A stretch of DNA of 64,000 nucleotides from an uncultured Clostridia bacterium (GCA_934463115.1 CAKSIN010000001.1:164975-228974); one strand, 5' to 3'; counted from the first letter of the stretch, positions 1 to 10,039 are shown. The notes: generated by a model from the sequence alone, not told the origin. Translations and numbers: made by a program.

Positions 1-906
1 GATATCGGGATTGACGGGCAGACCGAGCCTTTCCTGGAGACGTGCCTTGCACACGGCCTTTCCCTCCTGATTCGACGGTTTAAAATTGCACGGTATTTTC
101 GAATCTTTTTCTGCATTGTACAGATTCGTGTCGATTCCGTTTACAACACCTGTGAGTTTATATTCGTTTTCGGATAATATACTTTCCAAGCCGTTTGCAA
201 AATATGCGTATTTAATCTCGTGCGCATAGGTATCCGATACGGTTGTAATCTTGTCGGAAAGGACAATGGCTGTTTTCATCGCGTTTATCATGCCGTCAAA
301 CGTGCATATGTTGCGATAGTATTCGTCAACTCCGAGCACCTCGGTAAGAAAGCTCGGCTCGGCCTTTCCCTGGTATTCGATATTGTGTATTGTATACACA
401 GTGCGAATGTTTTTGTACATGTCAAGGTTTGAGTAATGCGCCTTTAAAAAGAGCGGAAGAAAACCTGTCTGCCAGTCATTCGCATGAATAATGTTCGGAA
501 CAAAATTTATAAGCTGCAGACATTCAAGCACCGCCTTTGAGAAAAAGGCAAACCTTTCGCCGTCGTCGTTGTATCCGTAGAACGAATCGCGGTTAAAATA
601 ATATTCGTTGTCAATAAAGTAGTACACAAGGTCGTTTCTTTTGTTCTTACCGCGGCCGGTATTTTTTATGACGGCTTTGAATACACCGGCATATACGTTT
701 CTCCACGCGAGCGGAACATACATGTTTCCCATGTACTCGGCGTGAATATCGGGGTTGTATTTTATGGAACGGTAATACGGCAGTACAACACAGACTTCAT
801 TGTCTTTGATTCCCGTAAGAGCAGACGGCAGCGCACCTGCCACATCTCCGAGTCCGCCTGATTTGGCAAACGGAGCCGCCTCGCTTGTTGCAAATAGTAT
901 TTTCAT
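1..906 (-). CDS. glgA: Glycogen synthase, C-terminus cut by window edge
   Basis: Transfers glucose from ADP-glucose to the growing end of glycogen in the cytoplasm. Only the first 302 codons are present; the gene runs off the left edge. The reading frame starts at an ATG at 906 and begins MKILFATSEAAPFAKSGGLG, the KxGGLGD signature of the ADP-glucose-binding loop of GT5 synthases. Further in are the family's conserved stretches for starch/glycogen synthases, including HANDWQ and TIHNIEYQG. It is the last gene seen of a glgB-glgC-glgD-glgA operon on the minus strand, about 94 bases after glgD. A perfect 10-bp hairpin lies in that gap. Identity is clear; the C-terminal catalytic half cannot be checked here. 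Confidence 0.95.
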   Translation of the reverse strand, partial: MKILFATSEAAPFAKSGGLGDVAGALPSALTGIKDNEVCVVLPYYRSIKYNPDIHAEYMGNMYVPLAWRNVYAGVFKAVIKNTGRGKNKRNDLVYYFIDNEYYFNRDSFYGYNDDGERFAFFSKAVLECLQLINFVPNIIHANDWQTGFLPLFLKAHYSNLDMYKNIRTVYTIHNIEYQGKAEPSFLTEVLGVDEYYRNICTFDGMINAMKTAIVLSDKITTVSDTYAHEIKYAYFANGLESILSENEYKLTGVVNGIDTNLYNAEKDSKIPCNFKPSNQEGKAVCKARLQERLGLPVNPDI

Positions 907-967
907 CTGTATCACTTCCTGTTATTATTTTAAATCATACGCATTTCGGTATTTTCTTTCAATGCGT

Positions 968-990
968 GGCGGTGTAAAGATTACACCGCC
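968..990 (-). promoter_or_regulatory. Perfect hairpin between glgD and glgA
   Basis: A 10-bp perfect inverted repeat (968-977 with 981-990, 3-nt loop) sits in the glgD-glgA gap. No T-run follows on the minus strand, so it is more likely an mRNA processing or stability element that sets glgA level within the operon than a terminator. This role is inference. Confidence 0.4.
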
Positions 991-1000
991 GTAATATGTT

Positions 1001-2116
1001 TTATATTGTTTCGCCTTTATGAATTATTATAGGCGTTTGAGCCCCGCCTGTCAAGGTGGCGCAAGGGGAGATGTCCGCATTTTTGTCAATTATGGCATAA
1101 TTAAGCGATGCATCCTCTCTTATTGTTGTACCTTGCATAATAATTGAATTGCGCACTACCGCGCCTTCGCCTACCGTTACTCCTCTGAAAAGGATGGAAT
1201 TTTCGACTTTTCCGTAGATTTCGCATCCGTCGGCAACAAGGCAGTTGCTTACGGAGCATCCGTCGTGATAGCTCGTCGGAGCCTGGTCTCTGACCTTTGT
1301 TCTGATTGGCGCTTCGCTTCTGAAGATGTCCTCACGTACAGCCGGTTCCATGAGTTTAAAGTTGTTTTTGAAGTACGACACAACGTTGTGATTTCTGAGC
1401 ACGGCGCCCTTGAACTCGTAGGCATTTATTTTGATTGTATTGTCGGCAAAGCGAGTCAGCAAAAAGTCCTTTTCAAAGCTGTATCGTCCGCGCGAAACAT
1501 AGTTGTTTATTATGCTCAGAAGCGATTTTCTTTCAATTATAAACATACCCATTCCGATTTTTGAGTTTTCTCCGAGCATGTAGCCGATTGCAAGGTCGTT
1601 CACTATGCCGTCTTTTTCGGTCAGAACAAGGTCGTTTTCATCGCACTCATAATTTTCTATACTGCTGTTGCAGATTGCCGTAACGTCCGCGCCCGAATCA
1701 ATGTGTGACTGCAGCGCCGCCCTGAAATTGATATTGCAGATAACCGTTGTGTCGCACATAATGACATAATCCGGTTTTGCCGCATTAAGAAATGATATCG
1801 CGTTAAACAGCGCTTCGAGGTTGCCGCGGTACACATTGGTTACTCCTGTTGAGAATGGCGGCAAAATGTAAAGATTTGCACCTTTTCTGTTGAGATCCCA
1901 TTCTGTTCCGCCGCCGATATGGTCCATCAGCGATTGGTAGTTGTATTTTGTTATTACTCCGACAGATGAAATGTTTGAATTCACCATGTTGGAAAGTATA
2001 AAATCTATAAAGCGGTATCTGCCGCCGAACGGAAGCGATGCAACTGTTCTGTGGCGCGTCAGATCGCCTAATGTGGTATCGTATATATTGGAAAAAACAA
2101 TTCCCGACATTTTCAT
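1001..2116 (-). CDS. glgD: Glucose-1-phosphate adenylyltransferase, GlgD regulatory subunit
   Basis: Non-catalytic partner of GlgC in the heteromeric ADP-glucose pyrophosphorylase found in Bacilli and Clostridia. The protein (371 aa) starts MKMSGIVFSNIYD and has the nucleotidyltransferase fold (for example PFGGRYRFIDF and SNMVNS) followed by a left-handed beta-helix tail, but lacks the GGxGxRL nucleotide loop present in GlgC. That loss is the hallmark of GlgD. A longer in-frame start exists at 2155 inside the end of glgC, but a GGGAGG ribosome site sits 8-9 nt before the ATG at 2116, so I chose that one. It lies between glgC and glgA in the glycogen operon. Confidence 0.93.
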   Translation of the reverse strand: MKMSGIVFSNIYDTTLGDLTRHRTVASLPFGGRYRFIDFILSNMVNSNISSVGVITKYNYQSLMDHIGGGTEWDLNRKGANLYILPPFSTGVTNVYRGNLEALFNAISFLNAAKPDYVIMCDTTVICNINFRAALQSHIDSGADVTAICNSSIENYECDENDLVLTEKDGIVNDLAIGYMLGENSKIGMGMFIIERKSLLSIINNYVSRGRYSFEKDFLLTRFADNTIKINAYEFKGAVLRNHNVVSYFKNNFKLMEPAVREDIFRSEAPIRTKVRDQAPTSYHDGCSVSNCLVADGCEIYGKVENSILFRGVTVGEGAVVRNSIIMQGTTIREDASLNYAIIDKNADISPCATLTGGAQTPIIIHKGETI

Positions 2117-2135
2117 TGTTAATTTTCCTCCCTTA

Positions 2136-3317
2136 TTACTGAGTGATATGTTCATTTTCGGCTACGATTGTGTGTTTGCCGATTACGCAGATATCCGACG
2201 GTTCATCATCGGTATCGGTCTGACCTACGGATGAATTGTTTTCGAGTGTGCATTTTTCGCCGATTATTGAGTACGAAACTTTCGCATCGCGTTTAATAAC
2301 GGTGTTCGGCATTACAAATGAATTTTTTACCGACGCTCCGTCTTCAACAACGCATCCGGTGGATATTACCGAATTCTCAACGTATCCTTCTACAATGCAG
2401 CCTTCGGCAATAAGCGAATTTTTGATTTCGGATGATTCCGATACGTATGTTGCCGGCTGAGAGTAGTTTCTCGCATATATCTTAAAGTCCGGATCATTAA
2501 GTTCAATCGGCACATCCGGGTTCAAAAGATCCATGTTTGCCTCCCAGAGACTTCGGATTGTTCCGACATCTTTCCAATATCCTCCGAAAGGATATGCAAA
2601 CAGACGTTTTTTGTCGTTTAAAAGCGACGGAATAACATCTTTTCCGAAGTCATTTGATGATTTTTCGTTTGCCTCGTCTGCAAGCAGATATTCGCGCAGA
2701 ACATCCCAGTCAAACATATACACACCCATGGAAGCCTTTGTACTTTTCGGCTTTTTGGGTTTTTCTTCAAATTCATATATCGAACCGTCATCGTTTGTAT
2801 TCATTATTCCGAATCTTGACGCTTCGCTGAGGGGTACATCGAGCACTGCAATGGTGCACTGCGCATTGTTTGCTTTGTGGAATTCCAGCATTTTTGCATA
2901 GTCCATCTTGTAAATATGATCGCCCGAAAGAATCAGAACATATTTCGGATTGTACCGGTCAATAAAACGTATGTTTTGGTATACGGCGTTTGCCGTGCCT
3001 TTATACCATTCGCTTTTTTTGCTCTTGGAGTATGGCGGGAGTATGTGTACTCCTCCGAAATTCAGGTTGAGTCCCCAAGGTGTGCCGTTTCCGATGTAAT
3101 CATTTAACTCCAGCGGCTGATATTGTGTCATGATTCCCACGGTGTCTATGCCGGAGTTTACGCAATTTGAAAGCGGGAAATCGATTATTCTGTACTTTCC
3201 GCCGAACGGAACAGCCGGTTTGGCGGTTTTTTCGGTAAGTACATGCAGCCTGCTGCCTTGTCCGCCTGCCAAAAGCATGGCTATGCATTCTTTTCGTATT
3301 GGATTGTTTTGATACAT
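2136..3317 (-). CDS. glgC: Glucose-1-phosphate adenylyltransferase, catalytic subunit
   Basis: Makes ADP-glucose from glucose-1-phosphate and ATP, the committed step of glycogen synthesis. The 393-residue length is usual for the family. The nucleotide-binding loop AGGQGSRL is at residues 17-24, followed by [15 protein letters not shown] and SNCVNSG, and the C-terminal part is a beta-helix of hexapeptide type ([20 protein letters not shown]). The ATG at 3317 is preceded by AGGAGGT at good spacing. It sits 47 nt downstream of glgB and 19 nt before glgD, so the two ADP-glucose pyrophosphorylase subunits are made together. Allosteric behaviour cannot be read from sequence. Confidence 0.96.
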   Translation of the reverse strand: MYQNNPIRKECIAMLLAGGQGSRLHVLTEKTAKPAVPFGGKYRIIDFPLSNCVNSGIDTVGIMTQYQPLELNDYIGNGTPWGLNLNFGGVHILPPYSKSKKSEWYKGTANAVYQNIRFIDRYNPKYVLILSGDHIYKMDYAKMLEFHKANNAQCTIAVLDVPLSEASRFGIMNTNDDGSIYEFEEKPKKPKSTKASMGVYMFDWDVLREYLLADEANEKSSNDFGKDVIPSLLNDKKRLFAYPFGGYWKDVGTIRSLWEANMDLLNPDVPIELNDPDFKIYARNYSQPATYVSESSEIKNSLIAEGCIVEGYVENSVISTGCVVEDGASVKNSFVMPNTVIKRDAKVSYSIIGEKCTLENNSSVGQTDTDDEPSDICVIGKHTIVAENEHITQ

Positions 3318-3364
3318 ATTGCTACCTCCTGTGCTATATTGTTGTCAGGGACATAGATGTAATT

Positions 3365-5260
3365 TTATTCTGCAAGTTTATAAAAAGTTACAGAAAGCGG
3401 CGGTAAAGTAAGAGCCGCACTCTGTTTCATACCATGCATCGGAATATCCGATGTTTTAACCGGTGAGAGTCTTTCTCCGCGTCCTCCGTATATCTTTTTA
3501 TCGCTTGAAAATACACATTTGTACGTTCCCTTTTGAGGAACACCGATGCGATACCCTTTTCTTTCTACCGGGCAGAAGTTGCATACGGCAATAATTTCAT
3601 CGCCTTTTTTATCTATTCGGCGCATGGATACAACGGATTGCGCGTCATCATCGGCGCAAATCCACTTAAATCCGTTCCAGTCGCTGTCGTTTTGCCACAG
3701 CGGTTTATTGCTCAGATAGAATTTGTTAAGGTCTTTTACATAGCGCTGCATCTGTTTGTGCGCGTCGTATTTAAGCAAAAGCCAGTCCAGCTCTTTTGAA
3801 TAATCCCACTCTATGAACTGTGCAAATTCATTCCCCATAAAACTGAGTTTTTTCCCGGGGTGAGCTATCATGTAGCCGTAGAAAGTGCGAAGATTTGCAA
3901 ATTTGTCTTCGTATTCGCCGGGCATTTTTCCTATCATTGAGCATTTTCCGTGAACAACTTCGTCGTGAGACAGCGGAAGAATGTAGTTTTCCGAAAATGC
4001 ATATGTCAGCGAGAATGTCAGATTGTTGTGTCTGCCTTTTCTGAAAAGCGGATCTGTGGACATATACGAAAGCATGTCGTTCATCCAACCCATGTTCCAC
4101 TTGAAGTTGAAACCCAAACCGCCGTCGTAAACGGGTTTTGTAATCATCGGGAACGCCGTGGATTCTTCGGCAATCATGAGTACCGACGGGTTGAAAGCAA
4201 AAGATTCGATATTCATTTTTTTCAAAAACTCAATTGCCTCAAGGTTGTAATTGCCGCCGTATTTGTTCGGGCGCCACTGACCGTTTTGCTTTCCGTAGTC
4301 GAGGTACAGCATCGAGGCAACGGCGTCAACGCGTATACCGTCTATATGATACACATCCTGCCAGAAGATTACGTTGGATATCAGAAAACTCATAACCTCG
4401 TTGCGCCCGTAATCAAATATACGGGTGTTCCAGTCCGGGTGTTCGTTTTTGAGCGGATCGGAGTATTCGTAGCAGCAGGTGCCGTCGAATTCGTACAGAC
4501 CGTTTTCGTCTTTCGGGAAATGCGCACCCACCCAGTCGAGGATAACGCCTATACCGTTTGAATGCATAATATCCACAAAAGCGGCAAAGTCCGCCGGGGT
4601 TCCGTAGCGCGATGTCGGCGCATAGTATCCGGTAACCTGGTATCCCCAGGACGGATCGTACGGATATTCCGAAACGGGCATTATTTCTATGTGGGTGTAG
4701 CCCATTTTCTTTACATATGCCGCAAGTTTGTGCGCTATATCGCGGTAGTTATAGTAGTTGCCGTCGGGGTATTTCATCCATGAACCGATGTGAACCTCGT
4801 AAATATTGATTGGAGATTCTATCGCATTGTGTTTTTCCCTGCTTTCTAAATATATACGGTCTGTCCATTTATATTCGTCCGTATCGTAAATTTTGCTCGC
4901 GTTTTCGGGACGTGTGCATGTGTGAAAAGCATAGGGATCGCTTTTATGTATTTCTTCTCCGCTTTTGGACTTAATCAGATATTTGTAGTTGTCATAAATC
5001 TGTGCCTGTGTGCACACGGTTTCCCAAACTCCGCTGCCGATGTTTTTCATTGGCTGCGACTGCGGTGACCAATTGTTAAAATCTCCGACAAGGCAAACCT
5101 TTTCGGCATTTGGAGCCCACACCCGGAACACATAGCCCATGTCGGCTCTGTGACACCCCATAAATTTATACGCGTCGGTGCAGTTTCCCGATGAAAAGGA
5201 GTCAATATTTTTTTGTATATCCGCAGTCGGGTTGTTTTTGTTATTTTTTGATACATTCAT
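3365..5260 (-). CDS. glgB: 1,4-alpha-glucan branching enzyme (GH13)
   Basis: Introduces alpha-1,6 branches into glycogen. The 631-residue protein has an N-terminal CBM48 region (about residues 30-115, FRVWAPNAEKVCLVGDFNNW) and a GH13 barrel. Catalytic residues visible are D312 in DGIRVDAV, E365 in MIAEES and the H432-D433 pair in LSHDEVVHGK. It is the first gene of the glgBCDA operon. The ribosome site before the ATG (AAGGGGC) is moderate. The C-terminus ends in the usual small all-beta domain. Only glycogen synthesis genes are here; no glycogen phosphorylase is in the window, but malQ lies at 39567-41000. Confidence 0.95.
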   Translation of the reverse strand: MNVSKNNKNNPTADIQKNIDSFSSGNCTDAYKFMGCHRADMGYVFRVWAPNAEKVCLVGDFNNWSPQSQPMKNIGSGVWETVCTQAQIYDNYKYLIKSKSGEEIHKSDPYAFHTCTRPENASKIYDTDEYKWTDRIYLESREKHNAIESPINIYEVHIGSWMKYPDGNYYNYRDIAHKLAAYVKKMGYTHIEIMPVSEYPYDPSWGYQVTGYYAPTSRYGTPADFAAFVDIMHSNGIGVILDWVGAHFPKDENGLYEFDGTCCYEYSDPLKNEHPDWNTRIFDYGRNEVMSFLISNVIFWQDVYHIDGIRVDAVASMLYLDYGKQNGQWRPNKYGGNYNLEAIEFLKKMNIESFAFNPSVLMIAEESTAFPMITKPVYDGGLGFNFKWNMGWMNDMLSYMSTDPLFRKGRHNNLTFSLTYAFSENYILPLSHDEVVHGKCSMIGKMPGEYEDKFANLRTFYGYMIAHPGKKLSFMGNEFAQFIEWDYSKELDWLLLKYDAHKQMQRYVKDLNKFYLSNKPLWQNDSDWNGFKWICADDDAQSVVSMRRIDKKGDEIIAVCNFCPVERKGYRIGVPQKGTYKCVFSSDKKIYGGRGERLSPVKTSDIPMHGMKQSAALTLPPLSVTFYKLAE

Positions 5261-5333
5261 AGCGTAAGCCCCTTTTTACATTTTTTGACAATTCATCCAA
5301 AGGAATGATAAAAAACCATATATCATTTTATAT

Positions 5334-5339
5334 ATTATA
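5334..5339 (-). promoter_or_regulatory. Possible -10 box of the glgBCDA operon
   Basis: A TATAAT hexamer reads leftwards about 75 nt before the glgB start. The matching -35 region (AGTCAA or TAGTCA) is poor, which would fit an activator-dependent promoter. Weak call. Confidence 0.35.
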
Positions 5340-5439
5340 ACACATAGACAGGCGTTTTGACTATACATAATATTATACAAATATGGAAGTAATTATTATT
5401 ATGAATTTAACAAAGAATAGGGTTTCGAGGGCATTCTGC

Positions 5440-5492
5440 AAAATAAAACAAAAACTGCATGCCGATTATTTTGGTATAACCGGCACGCAGTT
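5440..5492 (-). terminator. Rho-independent terminator after the Gfo/Idh gene
   Basis: Stem 5476-5492 pairs with 5453-5469 (17 positions with two mismatched or wobble pairs), followed on the minus strand by a T-rich tail. It ends the ThuA-oxidoreductase transcript before the glgB promoter region. Confidence 0.75.
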
Positions 5493-5518
5493 GAATTATA
5501 AAATATGATTGCGATGCG

Positions 5519-6568
5519 TTATTTAAGTGAAATCCAGCAATCATTTTCCGAGGATTCGAGCAGGGAGTCGAGTATCTTTTGGCATGACATTCCGTCTGCA
5601 ACCGTGGGCAGATATTGACAGTCGTCGCCGTTTACCATGTCTATGAACATCTGTTCCTGCGTTATTTTGTATTTATCCGGAACCTTTACGGTGTGCAGAC
5701 CGTAGCTTTCCGCATCTATCTCACCCAGGCAGACTCCGAGTTCGTCGGGGTTGTTCAGATTGAATGAGATAACGCCTTTTGTTCCGAATATATCATATTT
5801 TATGGTGTTGTCATGACCTATGGCACATCTGGTTATATTGAACAGTCCCTTTGCGCCGCATTCAAAATCAGCCATAAAATTGCAGTAGTCATCGGTTTCA
5901 ACATTGCCGAGCTCTTCGCTGTCAAGCTTTTTTCTTTGCTTAACAACTATTCCGGCTTTAGCACACACGCGCGTCATGTCGCCTATGAGGAATTGCGCCA
6001 TATCTATCAGATGAACGCCGAGATCTCCGATAACTCCCGTTCCGGCATATTCTTTTATGAATCGCCAGTCGAGGCGGCGTCCCTCCCAAAACGCACTGGA
6101 TTTAAGATATGCCACATTTACGCTTAAGATATCCCCGAGCAGGCCGCGGTTCATTATTTCCTTTGCATACCGTACGGCAGGTTTAAATCTGTACGAAAAA
6201 CACATCATATTCGGTACACTGTTTTCTTTGAGTGCATTTCCGAGCTTGTTTGCATCGGCAAGATTAACCGACAACGGTTTTTCAACGTTTATCGGTTTTC
6301 CTGCTTTTGCGGCGGCAATTGCTATCGGTACGTGAAGGTGGTTCGGTGTGCATACCTCAACCGCATCCACGTCGCTGCACGAAATAAGGTCAAGGTAATT
6401 TTCAAAACGTCTGTTTTGTGCTATATTGTATCTGTCGCCCATTTCATTCAGGCGTTTTACATCTATATCACATATAGCGGTTACAACACCGCCGTCTGCG
6501 CCGCATATTCCGGGGAAATGTGCATTTTCGGCAATTCTTCCGACGCCGACAATTCCAATTCTTACCAT
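5519..6568 (-). CDS. Gfo/Idh/MocA family oxidoreductase
   Basis: NAD(P)-dependent sugar or inositol-type dehydrogenase of unknown substrate. The 349-residue protein has the Rossmann motif GIVGVGRIA at residues 5-13, and the catalytic EKP lysine at 96-98 (NVEKPLSV), then the alpha/beta C-terminal domain. The ATG at 6568 has GAGGAAAA upstream. It follows the ThuA-like gene by 21 nt on the same strand, a pairing common in sugar-derivative catabolic operons, and a divergent AraC regulator lies just beyond. The operon is therefore probably induced by a sugar sensed by that regulator; the substrate is not identifiable here. Confidence 0.88.
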   Translation of the reverse strand: MVRIGIVGVGRIAENAHFPGICGADGGVVTAICDIDVKRLNEMGDRYNIAQNRRFENYLDLISCSDVDAVEVCTPNHLHVPIAIAAAKAGKPINVEKPLSVNLADANKLGNALKENSVPNMMCFSYRFKPAVRYAKEIMNRGLLGDILSVNVAYLKSSAFWEGRRLDWRFIKEYAGTGVIGDLGVHLIDMAQFLIGDMTRVCAKAGIVVKQRKKLDSEELGNVETDDYCNFMADFECGAKGLFNITRCAIGHDNTIKYDIFGTKGVISFNLNNPDELGVCLGEIDAESYGLHTVKVPDKYKITQEQMFIDMVNGDDCQYLPTVADGMSCQKILDSLLESSENDCWISLK

Positions 6569-6589
6569 TTTTGTTTTCCTCGCTTTCCG

Positions 6590-7366
6590 TTATTTATAAA
6601 GGTTTTCGTGTGTTCTTACGCTTTCGTCTTGTCCTTCAAATTTATCCTTGACATTTTCAAGAGCCTCAAAGTGACCGAGAGACGGAGCTGGACCGCAGGA
6701 CGGCTTTGCCCAGTCGATTGCATTTTTGAGTATATGCGTTATCTCTTTTCTGTAGTATGTCGGGTATTCTTCGTGACCGGGCTGGAAATAGAATATTTTG
6801 CCCAGTCCGCGTTTGTAGCAACAGCCGCTGCGGAATACTTCGCCGCCGGCAAACCAGCTTATAAAGACAAGTTCGTCCGGAGTCGGAATTTCAAATCGTT
6901 CGCCGTAGGTTTCTTCCTGAGGCAATTCTATGTACTCCGGCAAATCTCTTGCAATGGGGTGTGCCGGTTCCACAACCCAAATGCGCTCCTTTTCGTCATT
7001 CTCGCGCCATTTGCTGCGGCAGCATGTGCCCATCAGTTTAACAAACGGTTTTGACAAATGCCCGGAGTGCAGCACAATAAGTCCCATTCCGGCAAGAACT
7101 CTCTGACGTACCTTTTCGGCAATTTCATTGGGAACCTTGTCGTGCGCAATATGTCCCCACCAGATTAAAACATCCGTGCGGTTCAGCACATCATCCGTAA
7201 GACCGCATTCCGGCATTTCCAGGGTTGCCGTTGTAATGTTGTACTCGTTGTCTTTGCCGAGGGTTTCGGCAAGCGCACCGTGAATCCCTTTCGGATAAAC
7301 CTTTGAAATCGGTTCGTCCTTTTCCTGAATAAATTCGTTCCAAATGCATACATTGAGCTTTGACAT
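6590..7366 (-). CDS. ThuA-like domain protein (glutamine-amidotransferase fold)
   Basis: Belongs to the ThuA-like family, named from trehalose utilisation in rhizobia, where members act on keto-disaccharide or sugar-derivative substrates. The 258-residue protein contains DVLIWWGHIAHDKV, LIVLHSGHLSKPF and the terminal IFYFQPGHEEYPTYY, which are typical of the family. The ATG at 7366 is chosen over a TTG just upstream (7369) because GGAG lies 10 nt before the ATG. It is the promoter-proximal gene of a two-gene operon with the Gfo/Idh oxidoreductase. The exact reaction is unknown. Confidence 0.85.
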   Translation of the reverse strand: MSKLNVCIWNEFIQEKDEPISKVYPKGIHGALAETLGKDNEYNITTATLEMPECGLTDDVLNRTDVLIWWGHIAHDKVPNEIAEKVRQRVLAGMGLIVLHSGHLSKPFVKLMGTCCRSKWRENDEKERIWVVEPAHPIARDLPEYIELPQEETYGERFEIPTPDELVFISWFAGGEVFRSGCCYKRGLGKIFYFQPGHEEYPTYYRKEITHILKNAIDWAKPSCGPAPSLGHFEALENVKDKFEGQDESVRTHENLYK

Positions 7367-7495
7367 CAAAATACATCTCCTTATTAATTGTATGTTTGTT
7401 TTATTATATATCCAATTTGTGCTGTTTTCAATGTATTATCCGCGAAAATAATTGTATATTTCGCTCCTGAAAAAGCAAAAATATGCCCGGTATTA

Positions 7496-7523
7496 TTGAC
7501 AAATCGTCAGAAAATGTTAAAAT
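7496..7523 (+). promoter_or_regulatory. Sigma-A-type promoter of the AraC regulator
   Basis: TTGACA (7496-7501), 16-nt spacer, TAAAAT (7518-7523). The start codon follows 20 nt later. Confidence 0.65.
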
Positions 7524-7543
7524 ACAGTTGGGAGGGGATGTCT

Positions 7544-8365
7544 ATGCAGGTATTGGATATGGAATTTGGCTATACGGGAGATTATAATCTCGAAAATGTT
7601 TTTGCTATGAATCAGTTTTGGAACAGCAATCATTTGCTTAAGATGCAGCACCCGAGACCGACATCCGCACTTGTGTATGCTATCGGATGCGAACCTGAAT
7701 ATGAATGGGACGGCGGCACATGCCGGATAAAAAAGGGAGAGGTTGTGTATATTCCTCAGGGCAGCACATACACGACAAGGTTTGTCGGCGCCGAAAAGGA
7801 GACGGTGGGTACAATACTCATTGAGTTCAGTGCCGTGCTTTTGAACGGCGAGAGATTCGTGTTTTCCTCCCGTCCGGAACGTGTAAGCCGAAACAACGAG
7901 GGTATTTCGGGATATTTTGAAGAAATGGTTCGGCTTTTCATGTCACCGGTGGTATCTCCGTCGCTCAATAAATCCGTTCTCTACCGCCTGCTTTCGTCTA
8001 TCGGCTACGAGAGGAGAACAAGAGAGTTGTTCAGAGCCGAGTATGCGCCTATTGCGGACGGAATAATGTATATGGAGAATGATATCAGTCCGGAAAAAAG
8101 CATTGCAGAAATTGCGAAAATGAGTCATGTGAGTACAAGCTATTTCCGAAAACTGTTTAAAAAATATTCGGGAATGTCGCCTGCCGAGTACCGGATGCAG
8201 GTAAAAATTTCTCACGCAAAACGTCTGCTTAAAACAGATACAATGAAAATATCGGAGATATCCGATACGCTCGGATTTTATGATACGGCATACTTTTGCA
8301 GGGTATTCAAAAAATACACCGGCAGGTCGCCGAGAGAGTATGCGTCGGAGTTTACCGAATTTTGA
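7544..8365 (+). CDS. AraC family transcriptional regulator
   Basis: Sugar-responsive DNA-binding regulator. The N-terminal half is a cupin-type sensor (for example GEVVYIPQGSTYTTRF). The C-terminal part carries the two AraC helix-turn-helix motifs, with SIAEIAKMSHVSTSYFRKLF and ISDTLGFYDTAYFCRVFKK, ending in GRSPREYASEF. Although the frame is open from 7388, the strong GGGAGGGG at about 7530-7537 fits an ATG at 7544 (273 aa). It faces away from the ThuA/oxidoreductase operon with a shared intergenic region of about 180 nt, so it most likely controls that operon. Confidence 0.88.
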   Translation: MQVLDMEFGYTGDYNLENVFAMNQFWNSNHLLKMQHPRPTSALVYAIGCEPEYEWDGGTCRIKKGEVVYIPQGSTYTTRFVGAEKETVGTILIEFSAVLLNGERFVFSSRPERVSRNNEGISGYFEEMVRLFMSPVVSPSLNKSVLYRLLSSIGYERRTRELFRAEYAPIADGIMYMENDISPEKSIAEIAKMSHVSTSYFRKLFKKYSGMSPAEYRMQVKISHAKRLLKTDTMKISEISDTLGFYDTAYFCRVFKKYTGRSPREYASEFTEF

Positions 8366-8428
8366 GATATCAGATTTTTCTTGCATAAGATTGCATATTA
8401 TGATATACTTTTTGCGGGATGTGATAAT

Positions 8429-10015
8429 TTGATTAAAGTATCGGAGATAAAAGTACCTGTCGGGGACGTATTTGACGCGGCCGAAAGAGCCGCCTGTGTA
8501 CTCGGAATTTCAAAAGAACGAATATACAAGACGAAAATTTTGAGAAAATCCATAGACACACGCAGACGCGGCAATGCACATTATGTTTATACGGTGGCGG
8601 TTCTGACGGACTGCGAGACCGATATACTGAACAATCTGCCAAAAAATGTTTCGCACTATGATGAGGATGAGTATGTTTTTGCTGCGGAGAATGTACACTG
8701 CAATGATGATTTGTACATTATAGGTTCGGGACCGTCGGGGTTGTTTTGCGCTCTGATGCTTGCGCGCGCGGGAGCAAGACCGACGGTGATTGAACGCGGC
8801 GGCAGCGTGGATGAACGCAGCACGGCTGTGGAGAAATTTTTTTGCGGCGGCGAGCTTGACTGCAATTCAAATATTCAGTTCGGCGAGGGCGGAGCCGGGA
8901 CATTTTCGGATGGCAAACTTACATGCGGTGTAAATGATGTGAGAATCAGATATGTGCTTGAGGAATTTGTTAAATACGGCGCTCCGGACGATATACTTAT
9001 AAATGCCAAACCGCATATAGGAACGGATTATCTGCGGCATGTTGTGCAAAATATAAGAAATGAGATAATAAGGCTTGGCGGTACGTTCCTTTTTAATACG
9101 CTCATGTCGGATATTCACATTAAGAACGGAAAAGTTGAATCAATCGAACTGACGGATTTGAAAAATAACACGAAAAAAACGGTTAAGTGCGGCAGACTTG
9201 TTCTTGCCGTAGGCCATTCATCGCGCGATACATATGAACTTCTGAATAAGCGCGGATTCGGTATGGAAAAAAAGCCTTTTTCCGTAGGAGTACGTATTGA
9301 GCATCGCCGTGAATATATAAATATGCTGCAATATAAGGATAAGCACCTTTCGGAAACGCTTCCGGCAGCCGATTACAAACTCAGCTGTCACCCCGGCGGC
9401 CGCGGAGTTTATACATTTTGCATGTGCCCCGGCGGCGAAGTTGTTGCGAGTACATCGGAGCGCGGAGGCGTTGTAACAAACGGAATGAGCATGTATGCGC
9501 GCAATGCCGAAAATTCAAACAGTGCGCTGCTTGTATCAGTCCGTCCGGAGGATATACCCGGAGGGGTTATGGACGCCGTTGAATTTCAGAGAAACATAGA
9601 ACGCGCGGCATTTAAAGCAGGCGGAGGAGATTACTGCGCTCCGTGCCAGAGAGTTGAGGATTTCCTGAACGGTTCGGACACAACGGGATTCGGCGATGTT
9701 GCCCCGAGCTACAGGCCGGGAGTGCGCTTTGCAAAACTGTCGGAGTACCTCCCGCAATTTGTATGCGATTCGCTCAAGGCGGCACTGTCGGAAATGAATA
9801 AAAAAATGAGAGGATTCGCCCTCGGTGACGCATTGCTTACGGGAGCTGAAACACGTTCGAGTGCTCCGCTCCGTATTCTGCGCTCGGAGAGTATGCAGGC
9901 AAACATACTCGGTGTTTATCCCATAGGCGAGGGGGCAGGATATGCCGGCGGTATAATGTCTTCTGCTGTTGACGGGATTAAGTGCGCCGAACATATTGCC
10001 GAATCGATGGAATAA
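8429..10015 (+). CDS. FAD-dependent oxidoreductase (COG2509-like)
   Basis: Predicted cytoplasmic flavoprotein of the uncharacterised FAD-dependent dehydrogenase type. An N-terminal domain of about 90 residues precedes the dinucleotide-binding loop IIGSGPSGLFCALMLARAG, then FGEGGAGTFSDGKL and, near the end, PIGEGAGYAGGIMSSAVDG, all standard for the family. The frame is open from an ATG at 8381, but family members begin close to the sequence IKVSEIKVP, which favours the TTG at 8429 (528 aa); the ribosome site there is weak, so the start is uncertain. It follows the AraC gene by 63 nt. Substrate unknown. Confidence 0.82.
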   Translation: MIKVSEIKVPVGDVFDAAERAACVLGISKERIYKTKILRKSIDTRRRGNAHYVYTVAVLTDCETDILNNLPKNVSHYDEDEYVFAAENVHCNDDLYIIGSGPSGLFCALMLARAGARPTVIERGGSVDERSTAVEKFFCGGELDCNSNIQFGEGGAGTFSDGKLTCGVNDVRIRYVLEEFVKYGAPDDILINAKPHIGTDYLRHVVQNIRNEIIRLGGTFLFNTLMSDIHIKNGKVESIELTDLKNNTKKTVKCGRLVLAVGHSSRDTYELLNKRGFGMEKKPFSVGVRIEHRREYINMLQYKDKHLSETLPAADYKLSCHPGGRGVYTFCMCPGGEVVASTSERGGVVTNGMSMYARNAENSNSALLVSVRPEDIPGGVMDAVEFQRNIERAAFKAGGGDYCAPCQRVEDFLNGSDTTGFGDVAPSYRPGVRFAKLSEYLPQFVCDSLKAALSEMNKKMRGFALGDALLTGAETRSSAPLRILRSESMQANILGVYPIGEGAGYAGGIMSSAVDGIKCAEHIAESME

Positions 10016-10039
10016 GATAACTTTTGTGGGGATGTTACA

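Noticed and set aside
3950..4561. 203-codon plus-strand ORF opposite glgB
   Set aside because: Antisense shadow of a strongly conserved gene; no motif or ribosome site.
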